Assembly: GCF_032062135.1 (NCBI RefSeq)
Contig: NC_092859.1
Coordinates: forward strand, 72,863,580-72,927,579
DNA length: 64,000 nucleotides
Source: Pyxicephalus adspersus
Taxonomy: Eukaryota > Chordata > Amphibia > Anura > Pyxicephalidae
Direction of reading: 5' to 3'
Below the pieces are notes generated by a model that was given only the letters and a program-made list of their open reading frames with translations, had not been told where the DNA came from and did not search any database. Below are positions 49,597 through 61,910 of the stretch, in pieces. Every line of letters starts with the position of its first letter. Positions within the stretch are counted from its first letter, which is position 1. A program made the position numbers and the translations under genes.

Positions 49597-51300
49597 CTAC
49601 CACCCAATTGAACAGCTACCATGGAGCAACAAGGAATACCATCCCAAAATACTGACATCAGGGAATAATACTGTATACCATCCAACAATACTGACACCAG
49701 GGAGTAATGAAGTATAGCATACCCCTAGCACTGACACTGGAGACAAATCGAGAATGCCATCCCACTGTACTGACCCAGGGAGCAATATAGTATACCATCC
49801 CACAGCACTAACACCCAGGAGAAATAGAGTACAGCACCCCAGTACTTCCCGCAGATGTAATAGCCTATACCATCCCCATGCCATCGGGGAGACATAGAGC
49901 AAACCAATTCCCACCATACTGATACCAGGGAATAATAGCGTATACTGGCCCACCATACTGCCACCCAGGAGAAATAGACCATACCATCAAGTAATATAGT
50001 ATACCATTCAACCCCTGATGATAGGGAGGACCCAACTCAGCCAACCCAAATTACTGACACCAGGAAGTAATTGAATATACCCTCCAACACCACTGAAACC
50101 AGAAAGTAATAGAACATACAATCGAACAGCACTGACAATAGAGAAGAACGGACTATACTATCCCACTGTACCAACACAAGGGAGTACCCGAGCACAGCCA
50201 CCCACAAAACTGACCCCCAAGGATTAATAGAGTATCCTATCCCACAGTACTGACACTAGGGAGTAAAAGACATACCGACACCTGGGGGAAAATCCATACC
50301 ATCCTGCAGCCTTGACACCAGGGAGTAATAGAGTATACCCCCCTCCCCCTGTACCGACACCTGAGAGAATTAGAGTGTGCCGTCCCACAGCACTGACACC
50401 AGGGAGTAATAGAGTATACCATCCCACTGTACTGACACCTGAGAGAAATATTGTTTACCATCTCACAGCACTGACATCAGGGAGTAATAGAGTATACCAT
50501 CCCACTGTACTGACACCTGGGAGAAATAGTGTCTTCCCTCACACAGTACTAACACCAGGGAGTAATAATAAATACCATCCCACAACATTGACACCAGGGA
50601 GGAAAAGCAAATACCATCAACAGCGCTGACACCAGGGAGTAATAGAGCAACCCTCCCCCAGTACTGACCTTGGGAGAAACAATGCATACCATCCCACAGT
50701 ACTGACACCAGAGAGTGATAGCAAATACCATCCCACTGTACTGACACCCGGGCATAATAGCAAGTACCACCCCACTGTACTGACACCTAGGAGAAATAGT
50801 GCATACCATCCCACAGTACTGACACCAGGGAGTAATAGAGTATACCATTCCACGGTACTGACACCAGGAACCAATAACAAATACCCTCCTACTGTACTGA
50901 CACCTGGGAGAAATACTGCATACCATCCCAGAGTACTGACAACCGAGAGTAATAGCAAATACCATCCCACTATACTGACACCAAGGAGTAATATAGTGTA
51001 CCATCCCACAGTACTGACACCCAAGAGTAATATCAAATACCGTCCCACCCTACTGACACCAGGGCGAAATAGTGTATAGCATCTTACAACACGAACACCA
51101 GGAAGAACTAGTAAATACTATTCCCCAGCACTGGCACCTGTGATAAATAGAGTATACGATCCCACAGTAATGGCAAATTCCATCCCGCTGCACTGACACC
51201 TAGAAGAAACAACTATACCATCCCAAGCCCTAACACCAGGCAGTAAGTCCTCAGTACTGACCCCAAGGAGAAATAAAGCATATCATCCCCCACTACTGAC
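49597..51300 (+). repeat. 39-bp minisatellite, about 40 units
   Basis: The unit is approximately TACCATCCCACAGTACTGAC, then 'accagggagtaatagagta'. Spacing is 39 bp in the best-preserved part (50400-51050). Because 39 is divisible by three, the array stays open over long stretches in several frames (for example minus strand 50549-51004 and 50617-51048) and would encode 13-residue repeats. The flanking units are more diverged. Nothing suggests translation. Confidence 0.9.
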
Positions 51301-51703
51301 AAGGCCTCGTCTTGACCCCAATTTGCCTTCCAAGCGCCATTCCCCTTTTTACCAGTTTTTACCTCCTCCACCACCACCTTACTTGAAAAAAATACAGGCC
51401 CGTGTTCCCCACCGCACCTGAGCCCTCCTACCTGAACCTAAACCCTCCTCCAAGTTAACAACCTCTATCCTTCACATGGTCAGCTATCTACCAAACGTAT
51501 TCTTCCAAAAGAGGGCCTCCCACTTCTGTCCTGCCACTTTTAACTCGTCCTATTCCTAATCCCCTCCTACCCCACACTCCACACTAGCACAGCCCCTCCT
51601 AGCCCTACTTCATTTTATTAACCTCTTAATACCCCTGTGTTAGGCCTAGCACCCCTGTCATGTAGGCCCTGCGCCTAATTTCTTACGGCTACAGGCTTCT
51701 CTA

Positions 51704-51875
51704 TACAGTTCATTAAAAACGCATAATACAATTACAAACAATATTGTTTCCTTTTTGAAGTCCAATAATTGGATAAGGACAATTAAAGAATAGAAACAAT
51801 GAATTTACAAATATTGTACTCCAAAATGGAAACAATGTTGTTTATATTTGTATTATGTGTTTTTAATGAACTGTA
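51704..51875. mobile_element. Nested mariner-like MITE (172 bp)
   Basis: TACAGTTCATTAAAAACGCA at the left and 'cacataatacaaat...' mirrored at the right (ending TTTTTAATGAACTGTA) form inverted repeats over about 55 bp. TA followed by CAGT at each end fits a Tc1/mariner TA target site. It lies just inside the right terminal repeat of the 4.4-kb element and so inserted later, or was captured. Confidence 0.65.
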
Positions 51876-51885
51876 TTGGTAGAAA

Positions 51886-52097
51886 TAAAATTGTCTAGAG
51901 GATTTTTATTAATAAATTGGATTTGTGTATTTGTTGAAACACAACTAAAAATCCCATCTATTTGGAAAGAAGATTTTTTTCCTTTTTTCCCTCTAGAATC
52001 TACCTCCATATAAAGTTACAGAATATTGTAGCAGGAAAGTTTTTTTACTGGTAATTATAAAAGAAGGAAGTAAGCATATAAATCCCCAATGTCTGAG
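51886..52097 (-). repeat. Right terminal inverted repeat of the 4.4-kb element
   Basis: This is the reverse complement of 47680-47900. The blocks TACCTCCATATAAAGTTACA and 'gaatattgtagcagga' are shared exactly. Confidence 0.85.
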
Positions 52098-53679
52098 TCA
52101 TAGAATTTTTATGTAATAGGGATGTGGTGTATAGAATGAACTTTTCTTCTCCCAATGTAGATTTCCTATATGCTTTATATGGAGATAGGCTTTAAATGCA
52201 GAAGAGGTTTTGTATTGTTTTTTTCCAATAGCTCCTCATCTGGTTGCCAGCAGTTTTTCTCTTAAATATAGACCTAGGTGTGCATTTACAGCCTAGTTTA
52301 CTTTTCCAGCTGACCTTTGGGCAGGGTTGAATTAACTCCTGGGTGCAGGATCTATAACATGATCCCAGGCTGGGCAATCAAGATGTCTAAAGATGCAAAC
52401 CCAAAAGAAGACTTGGAAAAGCCGAAAGGCTGGCAGAGGATCTTATATATTGTTTCACTTTAATTATACAATAATCTATTTTATGTGTAAACAATGAATA
52501 TGATGACAGACCTTAAACAGCTGTAATGATAGTATTAGGAGGAGTCTTTTTATGTCATTTTCATTTTTCATTCAAACTCCTTATCTGTATATCTGGACGG
52601 AAAACTTTTGGTTTGTTTTGGAATCTAAGAACTTTTGTCAGATCTTTATTGTTTGATGTGGGAATACAATCACTGTTCTTCTGGCAACAATTGTCAAAAA
52701 AAAAANNNNNNNNNNNNNNNNNNNNNNNNNNNNNNNNNNNNNNNNNNNNNNNNNNNNNNNNNNNNNNNNNNNNNNNNNNNNNNNNNNNNNNNNNNNNNNC
52801 CCCTGCTCTCATTTTTTGTACTCCAGTAATCTATCAAATAGTAAATGGACAGCAAAAAGTCCTTCAGGAGTTTTAACCATTCCTTGCTCTAAAAAAAAAT
52901 TTGTCTTCAGATATATGTTCATTTATTCATTGAATGTGATTGCTAAAAATGCATTAATACAATTCATTATAACATTATGTTTCTTACTGCATAAAATTGT
53001 TAACAGTTACCCAGTGCTGGAACTAAAGGAAACACTTAAAATAGAACATTACAATTGCTGTAATCTTAGTTTATTATCAACATCTACCCTGGGCACCTAA
53101 ATAAGAGGGGAGGCACACAAAGGGCAGGACGTGCAACCTAGCCTGTTAAAATAGTTCTTAATCCAAGAGGTGGGGTGCACTTTGGCCTTTTTGCCTTGGG
53201 TGGCAAAGAATCTTGTCCAAACACTTTTTAACTCCCTTCAGTCAAAGGCCTTTTCATCACTTCTTTGTGTGTTTTATGAAAGCAAAGTATTTGGAACATT
53301 TATTTATACTTGATTCTCTGGTGATTATTATTTTTGCATACCTTTCCTGCTGATCCTAAAGTCTTTAGTCTTGTAAGTGTAACTATAACAACATACCAGA
53401 GCGAGCAATAGGATTCATTTCTTCTATACTTTCATTTTCTGAAATAGATATTTCTCTTGTTTGGATTCTACTTACCACGCCATTGAACACAGTTTAATTC
53501 ATCCAGCTGTACTGTGTGCCTTTTCCATTGTACTGACTAGCAGCAGCAGAATCCCATTGTCTAAGCTGGTATGTGTTTTTTTACAATAGGTCATACCAAT
53601 GTTTGATGTGTCAAACCTCCAGCTTGACTTTTCTGGGGGGTCTGTACCACCATATTTTATTGCTCCCAGTTGCACCATA
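52098..53679. other. AT-rich sequence containing the gap, no gene
   Basis: No exon-like structure, RNA gene or transposon end was recognised on either side of the N run. Confidence 0.5.
52706..52799. other. Assembly gap (94 N)
   Basis: A run of N follows poly-A. Any open frame drawn across it is not meaningful. Confidence 1.
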
Positions 53680-54060
53680 CTATCACAGGCTTGAGAACTA
53701 AACCTTACTTTCAACTGCCGTTTTACCACTATCAAAACAATGCCATTAACTCTCCCTTAAAGAGATGCCATACCGAGATGGCTCTCCCACACTTTAAACA
53801 CACACCTACTGCTGCCCCCGAGGACCTTAACCACTCACTCACTCTAGCCTTTTCACCCCACCAGTATTTCACCCTATTAAAGGGCAACTTTTCTGATCCT
53901 TTCACTTCTTCCTCACTCCTATCCTTTACTTGAACATTAACCAATCCCCCTATCCTACCTCCTCCCTCTACAGTTCCCTTTGTCTTAATTTAACCCTTTC
54001 CTTACTCTGCTGCACCTAGCACCTAGTCATGCTCTCATTCGCCTACTACATTCCCTCTCT
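53680..54060. repeat. C-rich, G-poor interspersed repeat, copy C
   Basis: The segment is C/T-rich and carries GATGCCATACCGAGATGG at 53764, the motif of the blocks at 7440 and 31900. In frame it reads D-A-I-P-R-W-L. A short C-rich tail follows, as in the other copies. Confidence 0.45.
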
Positions 54061-55055
54061 GGTTCCAGGCATTAATTTTAGGTTTTAAATTTGTCAGTTA
54101 TCAATTGGGTAGACAAACAAATTAAATTTTCATCCCTCATAAAAAAGCCGATCCCACAGAGACCTGAAAATGTGATTAAAATTAAGCCCAGCAAAACCCA
54201 AATTAAAAAAAAAGGCAAATTATTAAAGCAATCATATTGATTAAATTGAAGATTAAAACTGTTAGTTTTTGGAAATGCTGTGCACCTATCTCCATATCAT
54301 ACCTTTTTTTGTTTCCTGTTTTGATTGAGGTACCTCTGCATGTCATTGTTGCATGTCTTGCACATCCTCATGTAGACACGTGGTTTCCACTGTAATGCAG
54401 GGATTCTGGGAAATCTGGCTAATATTGTTCCTCCTAACTTGCCTGGCAAGTTTGGTTAGCATTTGGTTTTCTCTGTAATGTTATGTAGCCTTTATGGAAC
54501 TATTAAAAAAGCCATGAAAATGTAGATACAATAAAAACATTCATATCAATTCAAGCAGTAAGAAATCAGGGTATTGAATCAAATCACTCAAATTTATGAC
54601 AAACCAATGGCTGGTGTATAGCAATACACAAATGATATTAGGGTCCATTCACACTAATGCACATTGGGGAATGTATGGTAAGACATAAGCATGTAAGTTA
54701 GAAATCTATATGTGCAGTTGTTCCAGACAGAGGCAAAAGCCCTATTTAAAGCATGGTTCACTTTAATCCAACAAAAAGATTTCTCTGGATTCCCCAAGTA
54801 AATGTATTTAATATTATTCAGTAAAAATCATATGAAAATGGATAAGTGATAGCATGTTTATTAAAACAATAAAATAATAATGCATTGTATAACAGCTAAT
54901 GAAAGTGGGTTCTGGGTTTGGAACTTTCATGTCATGGCAAATGTTCTTTGAAAGTTGTCAAACCTTGTCCAGTTGAATCCACCAAATGTTTACTTTGCCA
55001 ACTCCATATGATTCCATATGATGCCCAGTAAACATCATATGGAATCTGGTTATTA
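54061..55055. other. AT-rich sequence, nothing recognised
   Basis: No gene or clear repeat boundary. A phrase 'gggtccattcacactaatgcac' near 54641 may belong to a dispersed repeat. Confidence 0.45.
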
Positions 55056-55436
55056 GGCTATGTACATGTTAGATTTTTGTCATTGGAAACAATCACATTT
55101 CATTTAATGATCGTTTCCAACCACAAAAGACCAAAAGATAAATGAACGAGCGCTGTACATGCGACAAAAGATAAACGACCACAATGGATGAATGTACAAG
55201 CGCTATATATACAGCGCCGTTCTGCTCTATGGGGAGGGGGAAGAATGAGCAAGTGACATCTGGCTGCGCTCTCCTCCCTTCACTTCCATTGTGGTCATTC
55301 ATTGTTCATCGTTGGTGGATTCGCCATGATGAATCCATGAAAGACATCCGATGGTTGCTGTACACATGTCAGATTTTTGTCCAATATGAGCCCTAAGGTT
55401 CGTATCAGAAAAGAATCATCTGACGTGTATGTAGCC
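55056..55436 (-). mobile_element. Harbinger-like MITE, diverged relative of the 27359 element
   Basis: The ends GGCTATGTACATGTTAGAT and ATCTGACGTGTATGTAGCC are inverted repeats. The interior 'cgttctgctctatggggaggggga' followed by 'gcgctctcctccc' is the reverse complement of matching blocks in the 27359-27689 element ('ccctccatagagcatgaacg'). Flanks TTA and ATA do not give a clean 3-bp duplication. It is older and more decayed than the 27-kb copy. Confidence 0.65.
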
Positions 55437-58334
55437 ATATTGGGTTATCATACTTAATTAGGGATTACAATACTCTTTGTCTAGGGGAATTAAGGAGACA
55501 AATGCATATGTATTGGAATATTAACATATGCAAATTCATGGACATTTGCTCTTGTTTTATATGACATTGAGGAAGATGATGAAAGATGACAATGACAAAG
55601 CATCATACCCCGAAAACAGTTATGACCCAGCTCAATCTTTTATGTGACTTAGCTAATATTGTTTTGTGGTATATGTGAAATTGACAATTTTCCTGCTTTT
55701 TTCTTCATAGATAAAGGAAGAAATGACACTCCACACAAAGATTTTCCAACAAGTCTGAAAATGTCAGCAAAAGAGTGTGCTTCCAACATGTCATTCTGAT
55801 TCTCTTTTGATCATTACTGGCAATGCCTAAATCAGGATGGAACATGGCCATATGTAGTTTCCAGTGAATTTGATAAGGGGGGCTTATCTTCAGTGTTTTC
55901 ATTGCTTTAAAGGTAAATGGAACTTATCCAGAAAGCTGTGACAGGTGTTGGGAGAGGCTACTATCTGGCAATGAAGGTTTCCTTTGTCTACCTGGATGAA
56001 AGCCTTGGCAATGACAAGTTATAATAACACTCAATCTGTTATTAATTCGTAAGGCATACAGTATAATCAGTTACAGCTAATTAGAATTTGTTTTTTCAAA
56101 TCACAACAGGATGTATACACAAAGCAAGCGTGCTGCTGCTGGAAGGAGGTATTATCTTTAGGAAAGGTACCTTATGAAAACAATATATTTTTTTCAGAGG
56201 CTGCTGCTTATACAGAAATGTGCTTTGTGATACATATCCAAAGTATACTTTAAATGTATTTCCTATGTTAATAGGAAAAAAACAGAACCTCCTAAAACAC
56301 AAAATATATTTCCAGGTCTCACTTCCATCAAATGTCCACATTTTGCGAAGCTGATCTATCTATTTTTTTCACTGATTTCAACCAAGTAAAAAAAAAAACT
56401 CAATAAAGTATATATCAGGTACTTTTGACAATTGAACCACCCAATAACGGAGGACTAAAGTATTCTCACCTTTTTGGAGCAGTCAATCAAAAAGATTTAT
56501 TTACTTTTTTATATAAAATATAAATTTTATTAGTAACAAAATATAAAATCATCATATGAAACAAAAAAGTTTTGTTGTTGCATGGTACATAACAAAAAGA
56601 ATATCAGTAAAATCTCTTAACATATTAAAATAATATTTAGTTCTTATAACCATGTATCTGGTAAGTATTCACTCACATACAGTATAGTACAGATTTTTTT
56701 CTTTTGTGCTGATTCAAAACATATATCCAACTTTCAACATGTTTCACAGATCAAGTATGCTTCTTCAGGAATGTTGGCAAAAGTAAGACCATGCTGCAGA
56801 TTCTTTAGTATATCCGGGTTATAACGCCTGCGGATAAATAACAGCAAAAGCAGAAAAGCCCATCAAAAGCAAGGATATCCATTCATAGAGGGTTTGTCAT
56901 ATCAGGTGCAAAGATATGTCTCCTTCATCAGAAGTAGCTGCTACCTTATGGGTCACCCGCGTAAAGCACAGAAAAAGCATGGCTCTCTGTGGTGATAGGT
57001 CTGCTCGAACCCTTTCAATGGGCCATTAGGGGCACTAGAAGGTGTCCATTGTCCTTGCAGGTTTCTGTCTTCTGAACTAGAATTCCAAATAATATTATCG
57101 AGTTTCCAGACTATATTTTTTGGACTTCAAAACAATCTCTTTCTATGTCATACCAGATGGGGGGAAAAGATGGTATTTGCAGTTCACATCAGGAAATCAG
57201 CTTTTAGGACAGCTGATATTTACTGGGAAATTCTTAGGCAATGAGCCAGATCAAACTTTAGTGGTAGATCTCAAGAGGATTGTTATTTCAGTTGGTGAGA
57301 GTTGTATGAATAAACATAAATGTCCTTGCACACCAGGATTTGTAAATATGATATACATTTATAGAACAAGGTGGTTCAACATAAATACATAAAAGGAAGT
57401 TTCAATCAGAATACAAACCATGACAAGTGACATTACACCGGTTTAGGTCTGTGACTTGGTGTGCGCTGGATAAGTGGATCCTTCTTTTATGGGTTTACTG
57501 CTGCGTGTGACTACACTGTGTATAATGGCTTTTTTGTTGTCTGGGCCCACAGAGCATTGCCCTTCCTAAAGCTATGTACACCGGCCAGATCACTGTTGCT
57601 TGAGATAAACAGTCATGTCTGTTTTGGGTGTACAGTTGTCCCTACAACCAATCATTAAAGATCAATTCAAGTGACAGAAATCTGCCTTCTCTCTGATGTC
57701 TGTACAGGGCTTTAGACAGCTTTAATTTTCTGATAATAGCCAAAAAATAGCCTTCTTTTATATTCAGAGTGCAAGCTGCAGTTTGTACTCTCTGAAGATA
57801 AAATCAATTATTGCAGTTTATCTGGCTAACATATCACAGTTTTATAGATAAAGGGTCAAACTATAAGGTGACAATCCGTGTGAAAATAATATGTATGTCA
57901 TTAGGGAAATTTCATTTCACTTCCTGTGCTGTAGGCTCAACAATTTAAGAAATACTGTCAAGTTTTCTCAACTGGAAGAATTCTCCTCTATTCCTGTAGT
58001 AATCAGGATATTTAGAGAATGCCTGTCCCTAAAGGGAACACAGACAAAAAAACCTGACCATGGTTCTATTTTTTCAGCTTTAAACCAGAAAAAAAGTTTA
58101 GTATTCCATTATGTTTTAAGCTGTGTTAATGGGTTCACATATTAATTGAGAAAACAGTACGGTTTTCTTTTGGGAGACCAAATTTTAAAGAGACTTTTAA
58201 GGTCAGGTTTATATAATCAAATGACAATGAAATATAAAACCACATTACATTTTATTTATAAACATAATAAAACCATACAATACAGAAATATAAAACCAAA
58301 CACTTGCTGGAAAAAGAGTACTCCGTCTAAATAA
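55437..58334. other. AT-rich sequence with possible LINE-like 3' fragments, no gene
   Basis: Segments around 55560-55625 and 56730-56780 have the order 'gaagaagc...gtgaaacatgttgaa' (the second inverted), a motif common at the ends of dispersed amphibian repeats. The rest shows no exon-like feature. Confidence 0.35.
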
Positions 58335-58335
58335 G

Positions 58336-58400
58336 GTGTTTCCACGGCTTCAACGCGCTTCACGGAGTCTATGTCAACTTCCTCAGGAAGAAGAGATCTA
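58336..58400 (-). repeat. Dispersed repeat end with 'gaagcgcgttgaagcc' motif
   Basis: On the minus strand the order is 'cttcctgaggaagttgacatagactccgtgaagcgcgttgaagccgtgg', a self-complementary CCTCAGGAAG start followed by a GAARCGCG block. Similar orders at 55560 and 56730 suggest one family. Class not determined. Confidence 0.4.
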
Positions 58401-60529
58401 CGAATAACAGTTAATACTTAATACATTTAAACAAGATATATACATGGTTTATTTATTTCTTGTATATCATTTTTCTATTCATCAATCAATTAGCAATGCT
58501 TATCACACTGTTCAAAAAAACTAATGAACTTAAATTGAATGCTGAGTACTAGTGGTCACTTAGAAATTCCTACTCATAATATGTTGGCTTACGGCACGGC
58601 GAGGCACAAGGAGGCTGTCCTTTTAGATATATTGGCTTAAATAATAAAGATTCCAAATGTAAAAGAGAAGATATAAATCAATTTTGTTTTCTTATTTAGA
58701 GCTAAATTCATTGTTTCAATTTCTAAAATTAGCTATTAGTTGTGTCAATAGGTTCTAACAATGACCTAATATACTTCCAATATATTTAGTTGGTTCATCA
58801 AACAGCTAAATAATCAACTTTAATTTTAATTTTTTATTTTTCTTCCGGGGCCACCCAGAACATTTCCTTATGGGTTTCATAAAGTTATTCTTCTAACTGC
58901 ACCCACTTCATCCTCCCTATCATTTACATCAGTCTGATACTAGATAAATAGGTCATATCAGTGGTACATGCAGCCCCTGAAATCCACCTATCCATACCAT
59001 TTATTTGTTTTTTACAAAGGTAAATTATTCCTATCCCTATGATTGTACCCTCTTTCTGCCGTTAAGGCTGTTAATGTAATTAGAGTTTGTGCACACCCAG
59101 TGTATAAAACAAGTAACATGATAAAAACACTTACCCTATTTATAGTTTAACATAATAATCCAAATTGTTTTTACTAAAATGTCAGTAATCAGGTAATATG
59201 TCTACATCAAAAAGATATCCTCAAAGAACAAAGGCTACAGGTCTTATGTAAGTAAACATTTAAAAGAGTGTTATTTAAACCTTATCATGTTTTCCAGTAG
59301 ATTTAAGCAAAAATTTACATAGCCTGATAACTTAGGACAAATAAAATAATCTTTACAGCTTTTCTTGCAATATTACACATTTTTACTATGGGAGTTAAAG
59401 GAAAGTATTTCCGGTAAATACATTTCTTACTGTAAACTTTGCCTTAATTATTTTTCAAGGTGACTTTCATTATGTAAGGCCGATTCCTTGTGCTCCACAA
59501 TGACTGCGCTAAATCAAGCAGTCACTGTCTCTGTTCTTATCTGGAGTATGCAGAAATTTTAATCATTGACTTTCCAGAGCCTTAAAAGTTATTTGTCTAA
59601 GAGGGTTTCTTGCTAAGTCAGAATTTAGGGGCTTCTGCAGTACTAATATCAACAATTGGTATCTACCAAAGCCAAACGAAAAGCTCTTTCTTCATGCTCT
59701 TTTTCCTTGCCTTTCTTGAATGTGTTCCTGTCAGACAATGCAATACCAAGCTCCATGCACTTTTTAGCAATAGTTTATTTATTACCCCTAAAATTCCAGT
59801 AATTCAATTACAAGAATGATCTTCTAGGGACTTCTACGTTTAGGAGCTACGTTCAGGTTTCACTACATTTGTAGAACATCCACAGTCTCTCTCATACATA
59901 AGCAGAAGTAATATTATCTGGCAATATTTTTAACATGCATTTACTTTTTATATCATAAATTTGATGAATGCAAGAATATTACTGTGCATCACAACCAGGA
60001 ATGACACAAATTATTCCATAATGATATTTCATACACTCCAGCAGACAAAAGTGCATTTCTGCTTGTAATCACTTATATCCTATAAACTGTGTTTTGCAAA
60101 AGACTTCTTCCTATTTTTATACTATTCACTTCAAGAATAAGTGTCCTTTAGGAAACAAAATAAAAAAATAACATGGTAGAATAAAACATCACCCTGACTT
60201 GCTCTCAAACAAGCCGAAACAAGTTTTATTAAAATGAATTTCCTGCTTTGCATATCAATGTATCCAATCACTAGTCTTTAAAACATCTTAAACCTTTTAC
60301 CATAGAAGAACTCTTGAATAATTTTCAGTATGTTACAAACGTAAAAACTTAAAAAAAATAATAATATGCTGCAACGTACTTAGCCTATTTGATTTTCAGA
60401 GCACAATATTTTTTTAACATTTTATGTTCTATAAGATAAAATTATTTCAAGTACTGATCAAGAGCAGAAACTAAAAATAATACAAGCTGGAAAAGAAATG
60501 TAGATAGCTAGGGATTGTACTGTCTCTTT
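58401..60529. other. AT-rich sequence, nothing recognised
   Basis: Only short incidental open frames and homopolymers are seen. Confidence 0.5.
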
Positions 60530-60800
60530 ACATTAGTGGTCAGTATAGTGCCCTTCTTTACTGGTGATCATTGCAAAAGTGTCCCTTACATCTGTGATGA
60601 ATTTAGTGTTCCCTTACATTAGTAGACAGTGAAGAATTGCCCGATACTGGTGATCAGTGTAAGAAGCACCCTCTTACTTTGGTGATCAGTAGGAGAAATA
60701 GTTATTTTACACTGTTGCTCAGTGGAATGATTACCCTGGTAGAGTAATATTGTGTGAAATATGTCTCCTCCATCCATTGATGATCAATGTCCACTTCCTA
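60530..60800 (+). repeat. Decayed minisatellite, ~40-45-bp units
   Basis: Imperfect repeats of 'cttacattagtggtcagtgtagaatagtgccc'-like units recur about six times (TACTGGTGATCA, 'tttggtgatcagta', 'tgttgctcagtgg'). The inverse family, 'aatgaccaccagtataagg', is seen at about 45590-45700. Confidence 0.65.
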
Positions 60801-61910
60801 ACAGCTGGAAAGGTCATCGGTAACAGTGATTACATACCTGAGAGATAAGAAATGAAGCTCCACATGTCTCTTGCCACTAACCCCAAACAAACTCTGGAGA
60901 CACTGGTTTCCATGAAACTTTGATTGAGAAGACTGCTAAAGAACATCTATTGCTGTTAGGAAAACAAGACACACTCGTTGAAGCTTTAGCCTTTCTCAAC
61001 CTATTTATCCCTAAGATCTCCCTTATGTTAGCCCTGTGGGTCATGCCGGCACTGCTGCTCCTAATTGCAAGCACAGGCGCCGGGTCCTATTCTTCAGGGA
61101 ACCCCTACTAAAGAGATTTTACCTACAATCCAGGGTGTATTAGCATTTTCAATAAACTGAAGAAAGTTTTAAATAAAAGAATAGGTTATCTGGGGCATCT
61201 AGTTAGTGTTGGTAGGAGAACCCCAAGAGTTCCTGGAAGCCCTGGTTGGGAAACAATGATCTAGACTGTAACAGGCAGGGACAGTTTCATAGATGTATGT
61301 GTTAATAGCAAGTGAATTAACACCTAATCAACATTACTCCAAACTTATTATATTTAAAAAAAAAAATTCTTTTGTTGACAAAATTATTTTAACTTATTGT
61401 ATTACTAATTAACTTTAGGCCACTATTTCTTACAAAACCATACCATGTTATTTTACAAAATATAAATATGATTTCTTAAAATACATGTCTACTTAGTGTA
61501 TTTTAATTTATTAGATCTCATATTTTATATGTATGTATAAAATATTAAGCTGCAACATGTACTTTATTATTCTATAACAAAACTGCTTGCATGTAATTTA
61601 TAAGATGCATAAATCTTACTACTGAATAAACGTATATACAAATCATTTGGAAGGAGAAGCAGTGCTTGTATATGTGTTTCATCTGTGCATTTATTTGAAT
61701 TAATATTTAACCTTTAAAATATTTTCTTTTTTACAGAGGTGGGGGGAGTCTTTTGCATTCTGGCTTTGCAAGCCATTTTATAGATGACTTAAGTCTATTA
61801 GAGTCTATTGATCTACTGTTTTCAACATATTAGAGGGAGACTTCTTGCAGTCTTCGATCCATGAAGAAAAAAAAAAGAAGTACACTTTGGTGCTTGCCAG
61901 GGAAAATTGC
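60801..61910. other. Non-coding sequence, probably old repeat fragments
   Basis: Phrases such as 'gctttagcctttctcaacc', 'cagggaacccctactaaag' and 'gttgggaaacaatgatctaga' resemble a dispersed frog repeat that often accompanies the minisatellite above. No gene. Confidence 0.4.

Larger units (their letters stand above)
47680..52097. mobile_element. Large element with ~210-bp terminal inverted repeats and a satellite-filled, C-rich interior (4.4 kb)
   Basis: The left end (from CTCAGACATTGGGGATTTAT, 47680) is the reverse complement of the right end (finishing at CAATGTCTGAG, 52097). Pairing continues inward to TCCTCTAGACAATTTTATTT at about 47875-47894 and its mirror near 51886-51905. The interior is C-rich and G-poor, with an imperfect ~290-bp direct repeat (about 48620 and 48914), a 39-bp minisatellite (49597-51300) and a nested MITE (51704-51875). 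A 6-bp target duplication (TGATAG/TCATAG) is suggested but imperfect. No transposase or polymerase was seen, so it is non-autonomous. Superfamily undetermined. Confidence 0.75.

Noticed and set aside
49597..51048. Minus-strand frames up to 151 codons with 13-residue repeats
   Set aside because: The 39-bp satellite period explains them completely, and they occur in more than one frame.
52526..52876. 116-codon frame crossing the N run
   Set aside because: The middle is unknown sequence, so continuity of the frame is artificial.
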